Of a stretch of 64,000 bases of DNA, positions 44,184 through 54,112 are shown in pieces. Source of the stretch: Euclidia mi. Lineage: Eukaryota > Arthropoda > Insecta > Lepidoptera > Erebidae. The first letter of the stretch is position 1; each line of letters opens with the position of its first letter. The stretch covers positions 3,018,830-3,082,829 of the forward strand of contig OX123191.2 in assembly GCA_944739405.2 (NCBI GenBank), written 5' to 3'. A program made the translations under genes and the position numbers. The notes below the pieces were generated by a model. The model had not been told where the DNA came from, did not search any database, and was given only the letters and a program-made list of their open reading frames with translations.

Positions 44184-44578
44184 TGTAGGCTAACCTCATC
44201 GGTGGTTAACAATGAGGTTTGCTACAATGTTACAGGCCGCCAAGAAGAACGACATTCCAATAGCGAACACCGGGCTCTGGTGTGGTGAGCATTGTTTGAA
44301 TCGAAGTCAACGAGGAAACAGCTGAACAGGCGCTCGGGGCCACGTGAACGGTGGATGCTAATTTTTGATAGAAATTTTAATGTGTTTTCTATGTTCGATT
44401 ATATTGTGAGTACCTATTTACAATAATAACTGAAGTGATGTACAAATGCTGTTTTACTTACCATCTTCTCGCCCGCAAATCTACGCCCGCTCATAATTTG
44501 AAGGAACAAATGATAGTAGAAGGACAAAATGGAAGAATTGCAGTAGAAATCCCTTAACTCACAGTCGAAAGACTTTAT
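44184..44578 (-). repeat. Leader direct repeat, copy A
   Basis: 395 bp starting 'tgtaggctaacctcatcggt', matching 46834-47228 with about seven mismatches and no gaps. Copy B adjoins the primer site. Confidence 0.9.
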
Positions 44579-45670
44579 CAGAAGTGGTTACGAAGGGCAG
44601 ATGAACAGGAGATGGCATTCGGTCATGGAAAGACAGATCTCGTGTGAGTACTCATGTTTTTGTTATCAATAACGAAGCGACCGGGCAAAGCCGTTACTAG
44701 CAACGTAACCCGATTCTGTTCGTGAAATTACATTCCTGACGATGTTGAAGCTGATATTGAAAGATGGAGAAACACCAACATCATATTTGAATCGCCTTAA
44801 GCGACGCATTGAAGAGGCGCGCCGCGTTAATATGAAATGTGATGCTGAATTGTGAACCCAATACATACACCATCATTTAAGCAAGGAGGTATCTCTTTAC
44901 CGACCTCAACGAGATCACTGACCTACTTTGTAATGCGACTGGCCGCATATACTAATTTGGCAACACGATGACAGCTCAATAAAATTGTATCGTGCACCTA
45001 TAATATCGCTAAAAAGAAAAATTCGAGAGCTAAAAATATCGCGCTGCGATGATGATGAAGGAAACGCTGGAGAAAATGCTGGAGAGAAGATCGCCACTTG
45101 TTTTCAGGTTTCAAAAGCAAATGATATCCGAGACTACAGTTCAGAAAAAATGTTAACGTTTCTAAACAGAAACTAGTAAATGGTATGGTATCCACATTCA
45201 TTGGTAAGTCAGTTCTTCAGGAGATCTCATTTTACAGCGAGACAAGTAAGACAATTCCTAGGTTTGGCCTACATTGGGCATCCGTAAGCACAGCCGCGAA
45301 GGGTGAGTTGTGTTCTACACTTATGGTTATAATAGCATGGTATAGTTTCTGCTTGAAAGTTATGGTACCTAAATACAGTATTAATTTTGGGATAACTAGA
45401 ACTTTCAGTGGTGTCTCACGACCGAAGTTGAGTCTGAGTACCACTCGTGAGATTTGTTAACCCTATCAGTGACACAACTAGTCGAAGTTTTCGTTATATA
45501 TTGATGGTCAACATTTTACTATCCAGACTAACAGAATTTCACTGCTTTTCCTTGAAAGCTTCTAAAGCAAAAATAGTTTGTCACCTCATATCCATGAGGA
45601 CGAGAAACACATACCATCCGTTTTTTTTCTTAACATAATATGATGATGTTACCTGTTATGTAGTTAGACG

Positions 45671-45920
45671 TGACTGCCTCCGTGGTCCAGTGGATAGCGT
45701 ATACGACTACCGATGGGAGATGCCGGGTTCGATTCCCGGGTCAGGCAAAAGTGTTATTGGGTTTTTTTCGAATTCTCAGTAGCAGCACGGAGTTTGGTGA
45801 TATACCCGGTAATGGCAATAGGCTCGTCTGCTATTACGTGAGACCTAACAAATCATGGCGATATGTGGATGTAATATTATAGCTCTGCCTACTCCTTTGG
45901 CGATACAGGCGTCAGTCTAT
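45671..45920 (+). mobile_element. tRNA-derived SINE (type beta), full length
   Basis: 'gactgcctccgtggtccagt', 'tgccgggttcgattcccggg', 'atacccggtaatggcaatag', 'ctattacgtgagacc', 'ctctgcctactcctttggcg' and 'ggcgtcagtctat'. 'agacgt' occurs just outside both ends, a possible short duplication. Confidence 0.8.
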
Positions 45921-46139
45921 AGTGAGACGTCAAATGGCATATGCTGAGTTTTTGTCTAGAATCTCTTTAGCTCCCTTGTCTTATAGAGTCTGAAACTTTA
46001 ATTGTGAGTTAGTTAATCTCAAACTCCTTTAGTTTTGAACCCTAGAGACTTTCGTTAAGGTGGTAAATTATGTCAAATTAAACAATTTAGTTGATTTCAG
46101 GTAAGCTTAAGTGTCAGTGAGCTAGTCAAATCTGCACAT

Positions 46140-46275
46140 TACAAGGACTGATGGGCGATGGAGCAAGCGTATCCTAGAGTGGAGAACGCGACTCAGTAAA
46201 CGTAAGGACGGCCGGCCCCCCCCTGCTAGGTGGACCGACAACCTGAAAAAGTTAGCTGGGTTGGACTTGATGCGG
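46140..46275 (+). pseudogene. RTE-type LINE C-terminal fragment
   Basis: Broken frames encode RILEWRTRLSKRKDGRPPARW, then TDNLKKLAGLD. This is the basic GRPP.RW.D motif at the end of lepidopteran RTE-like proteins. Too short for clade assignment. Confidence 0.55.
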
Positions 46276-46833
46276 TAGGCTGATTGATTGGTTACAGAGT
46301 CCTAAGAAACCAACGGTGAGACAGCGTCCATTCCTGATGAGAAGACATGACTACTGCCAGCGTCGATAGTCTCCGCACCGTAGGATGACTCGCTAAGTAA
46401 TGGTTACTTGAGTAAAGGTATGCATGTATTTGTGTTGTATAGTTGTAGCTCCACGCTTTAAGTCGATCGGAAGGGTCCAGTATGCCCTGTCCATGGTTGT
46501 GAGTCGGTCGAAAGGGCCCTGTACGCCCGGTCCGCACTCTGATGATTAATTGAAAGGGCCTAGTCAGCTGAGCCTGTCAAGCCTAGTGTGTAGCATTTTG
46601 GTATTCGGTCAGTAGGACCTGGTACCCCAAGAGGGTCCATGGTCTATACTATGCCTGTACCATGGTCGGTAGTTGTTACTACGCAGTAGCGATGTAGTTC
46701 ATTCTGGTCAGGAAAAGCCGAGCGAATGTTAATGTGCATCTTTTCTAATTGAACAGGTCTGGATAAATAATGCTGCGTCCTGTAGATGCTGGACACCATG
46801 CGCACGAGGTCGTGCGATTCGTCAGAATGGCCG

Positions 46834-47228
46834 TGTAGGCTAACCTCATCGGTGGTTAACAATGAGGTTTGCTACAATGTTACAGGCCGCCAAGAAGAAC
46901 GACATTCCAATAGCGAACACCGGGCTCTGGCGTGGTGAGCATTGTTTGAATCGAAGTCAATGAGGAAACAGCTGAACAGGCGCTCGCGGCCACGTGAACG
47001 GTGGATGCTAATTTTTGATAGAAATTTTAATGTGTTTTCTATGTTCGATTATATTGTGAGTACCTATTTACAATAATAACTGAAGTGATGTACAAATGCT
47101 GTTTTACTTACCATCTCGTCGCCCGCAAATCTACGCCCGCTCATAATTTGAAGGAACAAATGATAGTAGAAGGACAAAATGGAAGAATTGCAGTAGAAAT
47201 CCCGTAACTCACAGTCAAAAGACTTTAT
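46834..47228 (-). repeat. Leader direct repeat, copy B
   Basis: Near-identical to 44184-44578. It ends about 25 bp from the primer binding site. Confidence 0.9.
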
Positions 47229-47251
47229 ATATAATATAATTAAAAATTCTA

Positions 47252-47262
47252 TTGGGCGCCAA
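47252..47262 (-). promoter_or_regulatory. Gypsy-2 primer binding site (tRNA-Lys-like)
   Basis: Directly after the 5' LTR's CA the minus strand reads 'ttggcgcccaatag'. The first ten bases TGGCGCCCAA fit the 3' end of tRNA-Lys (the Lys1,2 type used by many retroelements). Confidence 0.7.
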
Positions 47263-47626
47263 TGTCGCACGAGTGATTGATTTCCTCGGGGTAGCCGGGA
47301 TCGATCACTCGCCGAGCAATTAAAGAGAGATAATTAGGTTGACTTACGGGAAATAAATAAAAATATCACCAGGAAAGTTTAAACTCGCGTTATAATTCGA
47401 TTAACAGGAGAGACAATTATCCAGGGCGTGGGCGACGTTGTTGGCACTTCACAGGTCTGCAGATGGTCTTGTACTCAACTCGGTGGTGCTGGCCGGAGCA
47501 AAGGGGCCAAGCCTCCTGTGTCCCCTGTATTTATAGGGCCGGCGTGGAGGGGCGCGAGGGAACGGCCCACTGCTGTGCGTCACTCGTAGCGAGGCTCGCG
47601 GCGCAGGGGCGCGACGTGACGTCACA
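47263..47626 (-). repeat. Gypsy-2 right LTR (5' LTR), complete
   Basis: 364 bp with TG...CA ends. In element orientation it contains a GC-rich region and 'ggccctataaatacagggga' (about 47520-47540), a TATA box for transcription of the element. Confidence 0.85.
47520..47540 (-). promoter_or_regulatory. TATA-type promoter in the Gypsy-2 LTR
   Basis: The minus strand reads 'cctataaatacagggg', well placed upstream of the R/U5 region. Confidence 0.55.
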
Positions 47627-47966
47627 AAATGAAATAATGTTGAATAATCTATTGAAAAATATTTGATATAATTTTAATAATTGCACTTTTTTAGACATCA
47701 AAGCAAATAGACACGGAAAATATTATCTTATAGATGCAAGCCAGAAAATAAATTTTATAATTGACTTCACCTACTATAAGAATAATTTCTTGTGCCTTCG
47801 TAATAATCTGAATAAGTATAATACAAAAACATCCTCGTTGTCTCCAAAGAGAGGAACAATACCATATTACTTCCCACCTTTAAAAAAAAGTAATCCAGCT
47901 AATATTTCGATAAAATCGCCGAAACCTGACATGTTTTTCTGTGACAATAGTCCCTCACCTGACTGA
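47627..47966 (+). pseudogene. Jockey-A ORF1, 3' part
   Basis: Continues the ORF1 frame after the Gypsy-2 insertion: MLNNLLKNI, then one TGA near 47665, then CTFLDIKANRHGKYYLIDAS to a stop at 47964. The D...H pair in this part could be the end of the SGNH-like domain (weak). The C-terminus is proline/serine-rich (PPLKKS, SPSPD). Confidence 0.7.
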
Positions 47967-47968
47967 AC

Positions 47969-50837
47969 AGAATCTGTAGTATTGTTCCATCAAAACATTG
48001 CAGGGTTATTAAATAAAATTACATTAACAAATAGAAATATGTATCGATGAGCTCAAAATGCATAAAAACCCAGTAAAGGTCTTATGTTTCTCTTTAACTT
48101 TCGTTAAATCCGGTGACGAGCCCAATATTCGTATCAACGTTTTCACTCTAGCTTGTTCATTTTCGAGGAAAAATGAAAAAAGGGGTGGTGTTTGTATTAT
48201 GATAAATAGAGCTCTAGAGTACAAACAAATTGAAATATGTAAAACGTTATCATGAGAAAATATACTTGAGTGTTGCGGTGTCGATATACCATCATTACAA
48301 TGTATCGTTATATGTTTATATAGAATACCTTCTTCAAACGTGTCCTTATTTTTTGAAAAAATAGATAATCTTTTGCATAAACTAAACATAAAAAACAATA
48401 AAACAATTATTATTACCGGAGATTTAAACATCAATACTCTGAAAAATAAAGAAAACACTTCCAGGTTACATGATTTCCTTTTAAATTATACACAAACTAC
48501 AAATAATACATAAACTACAAACGCACATAAGTGTGCCTACAAGGCAACAAACTGGTATAGACCACATTTAAAGTAATATAAAAAATGCAGTCGGTCAAGT
48601 ACATAATTTTTACTTATCGGACCACAATACTGGGCAAAGTCTAACATTCCCAACAACATGTGAAAATCGCAAGCCCTCATATGTGTATATTTTGAAACTT
48701 GACTTTTCCGAGAAAAATATCGCTACACTAAAAAAGGTGCTTTTCAAGTCTGACTTGGTCTGATGTGCATACTGAATCACATTGCAATCGTGCATATGAT
48801 ATTTTTCAGGATACTTTTGTGCTATTTTACAATTTATGTTTACCTAATAATAGAGTAAAAGTTAAAACAAGCTTTGCTAGTCCAAAGTGGTTGTCAAAAG
48901 GCATTAAGGTATCCTCAGTTACAAAAAGAAAATAGCGATATCAGTGTTGCAAGGATAAAAATAATGACTCGAAATTACATTACACAAAATACAGCAGATT
49001 GTTGAGAAAATGTATCACAGTTTTTAAACGATGCATAAACACTACATATATTGCGAATGAATCAAATAAATGCAAGGCGGCATGGGATGTGATCGGTGAA
49101 AAGATTAATAATACAACAAGTAACCAAGGTATTAGGCGAATAAATTATAACGACAAACTAGTTTTAGATCCGAATGAAATTGCAAATATTTTTAATGACT
49201 TTTATATTTCAAAGAACAACAAACCTTATAAAAACACTCCTAACTATAAACACGTAGAAAAAGTAGAATCTACTATATTTTTAACACCTTGCTCTGAAAA
49301 CGAAATTGAAAAAGCAATTAAGTCTCTCAAAGACACAAATGCTGTCGGTTACGACACAATATCTACAAAAATTGTAAAAGGTACTAGTAATGTGTTAACA
49401 CCTTTATTATGCTATCTCGTGAATCTCTTATTCTTGCAAGGAGTATTTCCTAGTAAACTAAAAATTTCTATAGTCAAGCCATTACTTAAAAAAGGTGACA
49501 GCGAAAACCCGGGCAATTACAGACCAATAACACTAATACCAGATTTTTCTAAAAATTTTGAACAGTTGAAGCATGCTCGCATTACAAGCTTCTTGAATAA
49601 ACATAACATACTCGTCAAAGAGCAAAATGGCTTCCAAAAGAAAAAGTCCACTACTCTCGCAGCCTACTCGTTGGTAAAAAATGTCACAGAATCATTGGAC
49701 AAAAAGATGCGTGTTTCAGCAATTTTCTTTGATATGTCGAATGCTTTCGACTTTGTTGATCATCAGATTTTACTGCCCAAATGTGAATTTTATGGAATGC
49801 GGCGCTCATGAATGGTTAAATAGTTACTTAGGAAATCGAAAACAATGTGTAGAAATAAGTCGAACTGATGCCAAAAACACAATGACTACTTATAGATCAT
49901 CCCTCAAAATAAATAAATGTAGGGTTCCTCAAGGTAGTGTCCTGGGTCCTCTATTATTTCTACTTTACATAAATGACATGCCAAAAATAACGAAATACAA
50001 ATCAACGCTCTTTGCAGATGATATATCGGTAGTTGTACCTCATAGTCGCAAAAATATTAATGATTATGAGCAGATATTGAATAGCACTATAGTTGACATC
50101 ACCAAATGGCTAGATGAAAATAATCTTACCGCTAACTTAGATAAAACTAAAATTATTGAATTCAGGAACTACAATAGCATAGCACTTAATCTAAGGGTAA
50201 ATTATTGTGATCAATTAATTGATACTATTGATGAGACACGCTTTTTAGATTTAGTACTGGATTGTCATTGCAACTGGAAAGCTCACATACAAACCGTATG
50301 TACCCGTATAAACAGACTTATTTATGCTCTTCGTAAAATTAGGAAACTGGCAAGTGAAGAGACTGCCAAAATAGCATACCATGGGTTGAGTACTGAGATA
50401 TGGTATATTGTTATGGGATAACTGTTCAGACATCAGCAAAGTATTTGTTTCACAAAAGAAATGTGTCGTAGCAATTTGCCGCGCTGCTCCCCTTGATTCA
50501 TGTAGGCCCCTTTTTAAAAAACTCAAACTGCATACTTTAACCTCTTTGTATATCCTAGAGATTGCCCAATTTGTAAGAAACCCCCATGAGTTGTTTGAAA
50601 GAAATAGTGAAAACAGTAAATATTTGTCAAGAGATCCTACTAAACTACATGTGTGTGCAAAATCAACTTCATTTTATAAAAAATAATAGCCATTTTATGT
50701 GTGTACAAGTGTATAACAAATTACCAAAATATATACGAGAGCTGCCTGTAACAAAATTTATTAATGTGCTTAAGAGGTGGTTATTTGATAAGTGTTTTTA
50801 CTCAATAAACGAATTTATGACATGTAAAGTTAAATAA
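47969..50837 (+). pseudogene. Jockey-A ORF2 (endonuclease and reverse transcriptase), decayed
   Basis: The endonuclease begins VLFHQNIAGLLNK, with KRGGVCIMI, CIVICLYRIPSS and ITGDLNINT (metal-binding D/N region), and SDHNTGQS near 48617. Stops at about 48030, 48253 and 48510 and frameshifts break it. Reverse transcriptase runs from about 48999: LKDTNAVGYDTIS, SIVKPLLKKGD, NYRPITLIP and FFDMSNAFDFVDH, with a frameshift near 49795. GVPQGSVLGP-like RVPQGSVLGP and LFADDIS (catalytic, about 50010-50030) follow, then frameshifts near 50400 and 50640. The C-terminal VYNKLPKYIREL ends at 50837. It is clearly older than the Jockey-B copy by lesion count. Confidence 0.85.
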
Positions 50838-51196
50838 TAATAAATTATGATATAATTAATCTAATTTTATTTCTTGACTTAATTAATTTTTTGACATTAC
50901 TTACTAATTTTCTTGACATTACTTACTAAATTTTGTGACATATTTTATTATCAAATAATTATATCTAATTTATGATGTAATTGATTAACATTATAAAGTT
51001 TAATTCAAAGCAATTTGCATTTCGATTGGTATCTTTAACAAGTGTATTTTAACAGAAATAGTTTGACTGCTCGCATAATGTATCTAATTTTAAGTGTAAT
51101 TTTTGCATGCCGATTGAGAGGTGAAACATGCTGTACTTAATGACTGAACTATAACTGAACTATCTGTATCTACCATGTTTCTAGCAAATAAATAAT
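50838..51196 (+). other. Jockey-A 3' UTR
   Basis: AT-rich non-coding sequence with two near copies of 'tttcttgacattacttacta' (about 50890-50935), ending 'gcaaataaataattattcta'. Confidence 0.6.
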
Positions 51197-51813
51197 TATT
51201 CTATTCTATTCTATTCTATTCTATTCTATTCTATTCTATTCTATTCTATTCTATTCTATTCTATTCTATTCTATTCTATTCTATTCTATTCTATTCTATT
51301 CTATTCTATTCTATTCTATTCTATTCTATTCTATTCTATTCTATTCTATTCTATTCTATTCTATTCTATTATATTCTATTCTATTCTATTCTATTCTATT
51401 CTATTCTATTCTATTCTATTCTATTCTATTCTATTCTATTCTATTCTATTCTATTCTATTCTATTCTATTCTATTCTATTCTATTCTATTCTATTCTATT
51501 CTATTCTATTCTATTCTATTCTATTCTATTCTATTCTATTCTATTCTATTCTATTCTATTCTATTCTATTCTATTCTATTCTATTCTATTCTATTCTATT
51601 CTATTCTATTCTATTCTATTCTATTCTATTCTATTCTATTCTATTCTATTCTATTCTATTCTATTCTATTCTATTCTATTCTATTCTATTCTATTCTATT
51701 CTATTCTATTCTATTCTATTCTATTCTATTCTATTCTATTCTATTCTATTCTTTTCTATTTTATTCTATTCTATTCTATTCTATTCTATTCTATTCTATA
51801 TCCTATTCTATTC
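51197..51813. repeat. (ATTCT)n pentanucleotide array
   Basis: About 123 near-perfect units, with single-base variants near 51371 and 51753-51763 and a degenerate right end. It begins exactly where the Jockey-A 3' tail ends, so it probably grew from the LINE's tail repeat. Confidence 0.97.
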
Positions 51814-52424
51814 TCGTCAGTCGAAATGTAGTTAATTTCACGGTCCATATTTATTTACCCTATTAAAACTGCGTTACCCGAGTTCAAACAAAAACCGGTA
51901 CCAATTATCTAATCTTAAAGCATCGTTAACAGTTGCAGGCATACGATTCAAGTATGGCAATGTTGTTTATGCTATACATACACCGTTGATTGAGAAAAAA
52001 CATACGCTACGCTACTGCAGCGCATCGCAATGTTTACGTACTTTTAAGAAATCATGCGTATAACGGTAATGGTTTGCTATATGAAATGCTTTTCATCATT
52101 ATTTGAAGTACATTTTTCCACGTCATCCATTTCATAATTCAAAGTTGCCAAATAGCCATTTATTTATAAAGCGTATTGCCTATTTGAAAATATTACTAAC
52201 ATATTTTGGGTATAAGGACGTAAAGGTTAGCGTATTTTCCTTGCAGTGTTTTGTGGCTCCCAGATGGATCATAGTGTATATCAATCACCCTTTAAACTAC
52301 GACTAAGATCCTATTATATGAATTCAAATAAGGTACGACTGACATCTGAGAGTCATACGTTTAAAGTAATAAGTCTATCTAATGCATAGGATATCCGTTT
52401 AAACTTTTAATGTGCCATTTTATT
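51814..52424. other. Intergenic, nothing recognised
   Basis: No coding signal. Confidence 0.45.
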
Positions 52425-52665
52425 ACGTCCATTTATAAATACTTAGTCGGTTGCGGTGGACCTCGTAGGACATTCGTCGAACAAGTTAAGGAACTTTTGA
52501 AAAACGGAAAGTTCCAAACCCGAAGTAGAAGTAACCGACGAGCATGTATGAAAAGAGGAATAAATGTGGGGAAAGCACATTTGGTTTGTAAAGATAGAAG
52601 TAAGTGGCGTTCTGTTGTTTCTGCCTACCCCGGCGACAAAAAGGCATGAGATATGTAAGTAGTAT
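52425..52665 (+). pseudogene. LINE C-terminal coding end
   Basis: One open frame reads GGPRRTFVEQVKELL, NRRACMKRGINVGKA, CKDRSKWRSVVSAYPGDKKA and a stop, then a 'tatgtaagtag' tail. It is the best-preserved copy of the LINE end also seen at 22613-23060. The frame is open but 5'-truncated, with no start of its own. Confidence 0.7.
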
Positions 52666-53254
52666 GACATTTTCGTAAGAACATATACCAATTCTTAGCC
52701 TCACACATTAATCATGAGCAAGCTGGGTATTTGCCACGGACTCACAAGCTTCATGCAAAAATTCATTAAATTTGGTTTGGCTATTTTCACATATTAATAA
52801 AGGATATTCACGTAACTAAAACAAGGGACTTTTAAATGTATCACACGACGTTCCTCATTCAGTAGTTTATCCTTCAGATTGCACTATAGTTTGTGTAGAA
52901 CGTCCTACTATGGTTCGCCAAAGACGATATTAAACCACAATGCAACTGCGGGCTAGCCAAGCATCCTTTACGAGACGTGACTGTTTTCACTCAAACGTTT
53001 TCGTACGTTTTGCCTTATGAGGAACATCCATATATCGATAACACATTCACATCTTTTTGCATTATTGCAAAAAGAGTGATATCGTCAAATAACTTATTCG
53101 TAGCGTGAAGTTCAATATATTAAATGTGAGAAAGGTGTGAAGTTTTTTAAACACAGGTTGCAGAACCGGGATATCACTTTGTGACTACAATTTCGTCGCC
53201 ATCATCAGGCTTGTTTTGTAATCTGTCCCACAGCTGGACACAGGTTCTATGGAT
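52666..53254. other. Intergenic, nothing recognised
   Basis: No gene or named repeat. 'tttttgcattattgcaaaaa' near 53054 is a small inverted repeat. Confidence 0.4.
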
Positions 53255-53492
53255 TACTACCTTGGTTAACTACGGATTGGCTGAATTCACATGTCTTTCG
53301 AGAACAATGTTGAAAACTCTCTAATATGCAAGTTACTTAATGTTGTTTTCCTTCAGCCAGCAAGCGATAATTAACAATTTATTTCGTAATAAACTTTGAA
53401 AAGTCAGAATAGTGTGCCGTGGGCTTGAACTCGAAACACAACGTAGCAGTTTATTAGTTAGGTACTCCGCTAAGCCATCACTGCCACAAATT
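53255..53492 (-). mobile_element. tRNA-derived SINE (type gamma)
   Basis: On the minus strand: 'cttagcggagtacctaacta', a degraded B box 'tcgagttcaagcccacggca', 'ttatcgcttgctggctgaag', then 'aacattgttctcgaaagaca' and 'aatccgtagttaac'. Same layout as 23852-24157, more diverged, 3' end truncated. Confidence 0.6.
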
Positions 53493-53867
53493 GTTTTTTT
53501 TGTAAACTTGGTTTAAATTTTTAGTTTGAACCCGATTTCTTCACGAGACGATAAATTTTCAAAAGGTCCGTAATAAACTATTATCACTATTTGTAGATAA
53601 AAATACCTAGTCATATTTTATTTCGAAACGCAAACCAGCGATAAATTGACTTATCAGTTATCGGCGCTATCGATCTATCCTAACTCTAAAATAGTTTATA
53701 GGTATTGACCAAAAAAGACAGAAGCGGAAAGAGTATGCGTGGGAGTGTAGGATAATAAAGGATTTTGTTTGGTCCTTGCGTGTTAAAAAATAATGAATTT
53801 GAGTGAATTGTTGAGTGAGGTGATTATGAATGTTGCTAGATTAATAATATTTATTTTTATTTTGATG

Positions 53868-54112
53868 AAACGGACTGCCGAGACGATGGTCTCGGGTTCA
53901 ATCCCCAGATACACCGGGCACACACCTCTGACTTTTCGAAGTGATGTGTGTATTAAAAACATTAAGTATCGCTCGCTTAATAATGTGCCCGGTAGATGGC
54001 ATTAGGCTCGCCCCCTATTACATTGGGACCGAAACATAACTGGCGAAAAGTGGATGTGTAATACATCTCTGCCTACCCCTTCTGGGATAAAAGGCGTGAA
54101 GTTATATTATGT
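53868..54112 (+). mobile_element. Chimeric SINE: gamma head joined to beta 3' body
   Basis: The 5' part has 'gatggtctcgggttcaatcc', 'cttttcgaagtgatgtgtgt' and 'aagtatcgctcgctta', as in type gamma. From about 53978 it switches to 'aatgtgcccggtagatggca', 'ctcgccccctattacattgg' and 'tctgcctaccccttctggga', the beta body and tail. Confidence 0.65.

Larger units (their letters stand above)
44579..46833. other. Segment between leader repeats, with SINE and RTE pieces
   Basis: 2.25 kb. It holds unassigned open frames (44985-45176; 45232-45444 on the minus strand) with no domain I can defend, a type beta SINE (45671-45920), an RTE coding fragment (46140-46275), and degenerate repeats of a 'gtcgatcgg/aaagggtccagtat' unit at about 46455-46640. 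Confidence 0.55.
37113..47626 (-). mobile_element. Gypsy-type LTR retrotransposon (Gypsy-2)
   Basis: The outer ends are TGTCGCACGAG (37113) and GACGTCACA (47626). 'aaat' flanks both (37109-37112 and 47627-47630), and the Jockey-A ORF1 reading frame closes exactly over one 'aaat'. Minus-strand order: LTR, primer site, long leader, gag, protease, reverse transcriptase, RNase H, integrase, then a rearranged 3' part with only a partial LTR. It is distinct from Gypsy-1 in LTR, primer and gag. Confidence 0.9.
35575..51813 (+). mobile_element. Jockey-type LINE (Jockey-A), split by Gypsy-2
   Basis: Components are a 5' UTR (about 35575-36225), ORF1 5' part (36226-37112), the Gypsy-2 insertion (37113-47626 plus duplication), ORF1 3' part (to 47966), ORF2 (about 47970-50837), a 3' UTR, and a (ATTCT)n tail (51197-51813). 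Excluding Gypsy-2 the element is roughly 5.1 kb plus tail, a normal size for the group. The 5' boundary and target duplication are not identified. Confidence 0.78.

Noticed and set aside
45232..45444. Minus-strand frame as a retroelement protease
   Set aside because: A weak resemblance to DUF1758-like sequence, but no active-site D(S/T)G and no neighbouring domains.
44184..47228. Nested LTR element with 395-bp LTRs
   Set aside because: The repeats do not have TG...CA ends in either orientation, and no gag/pol lies between them.
51197..51813. CRISPR-like or satellite array
   Set aside because: Units are 5 bp without spacers; this is a simple pentanucleotide microsatellite.
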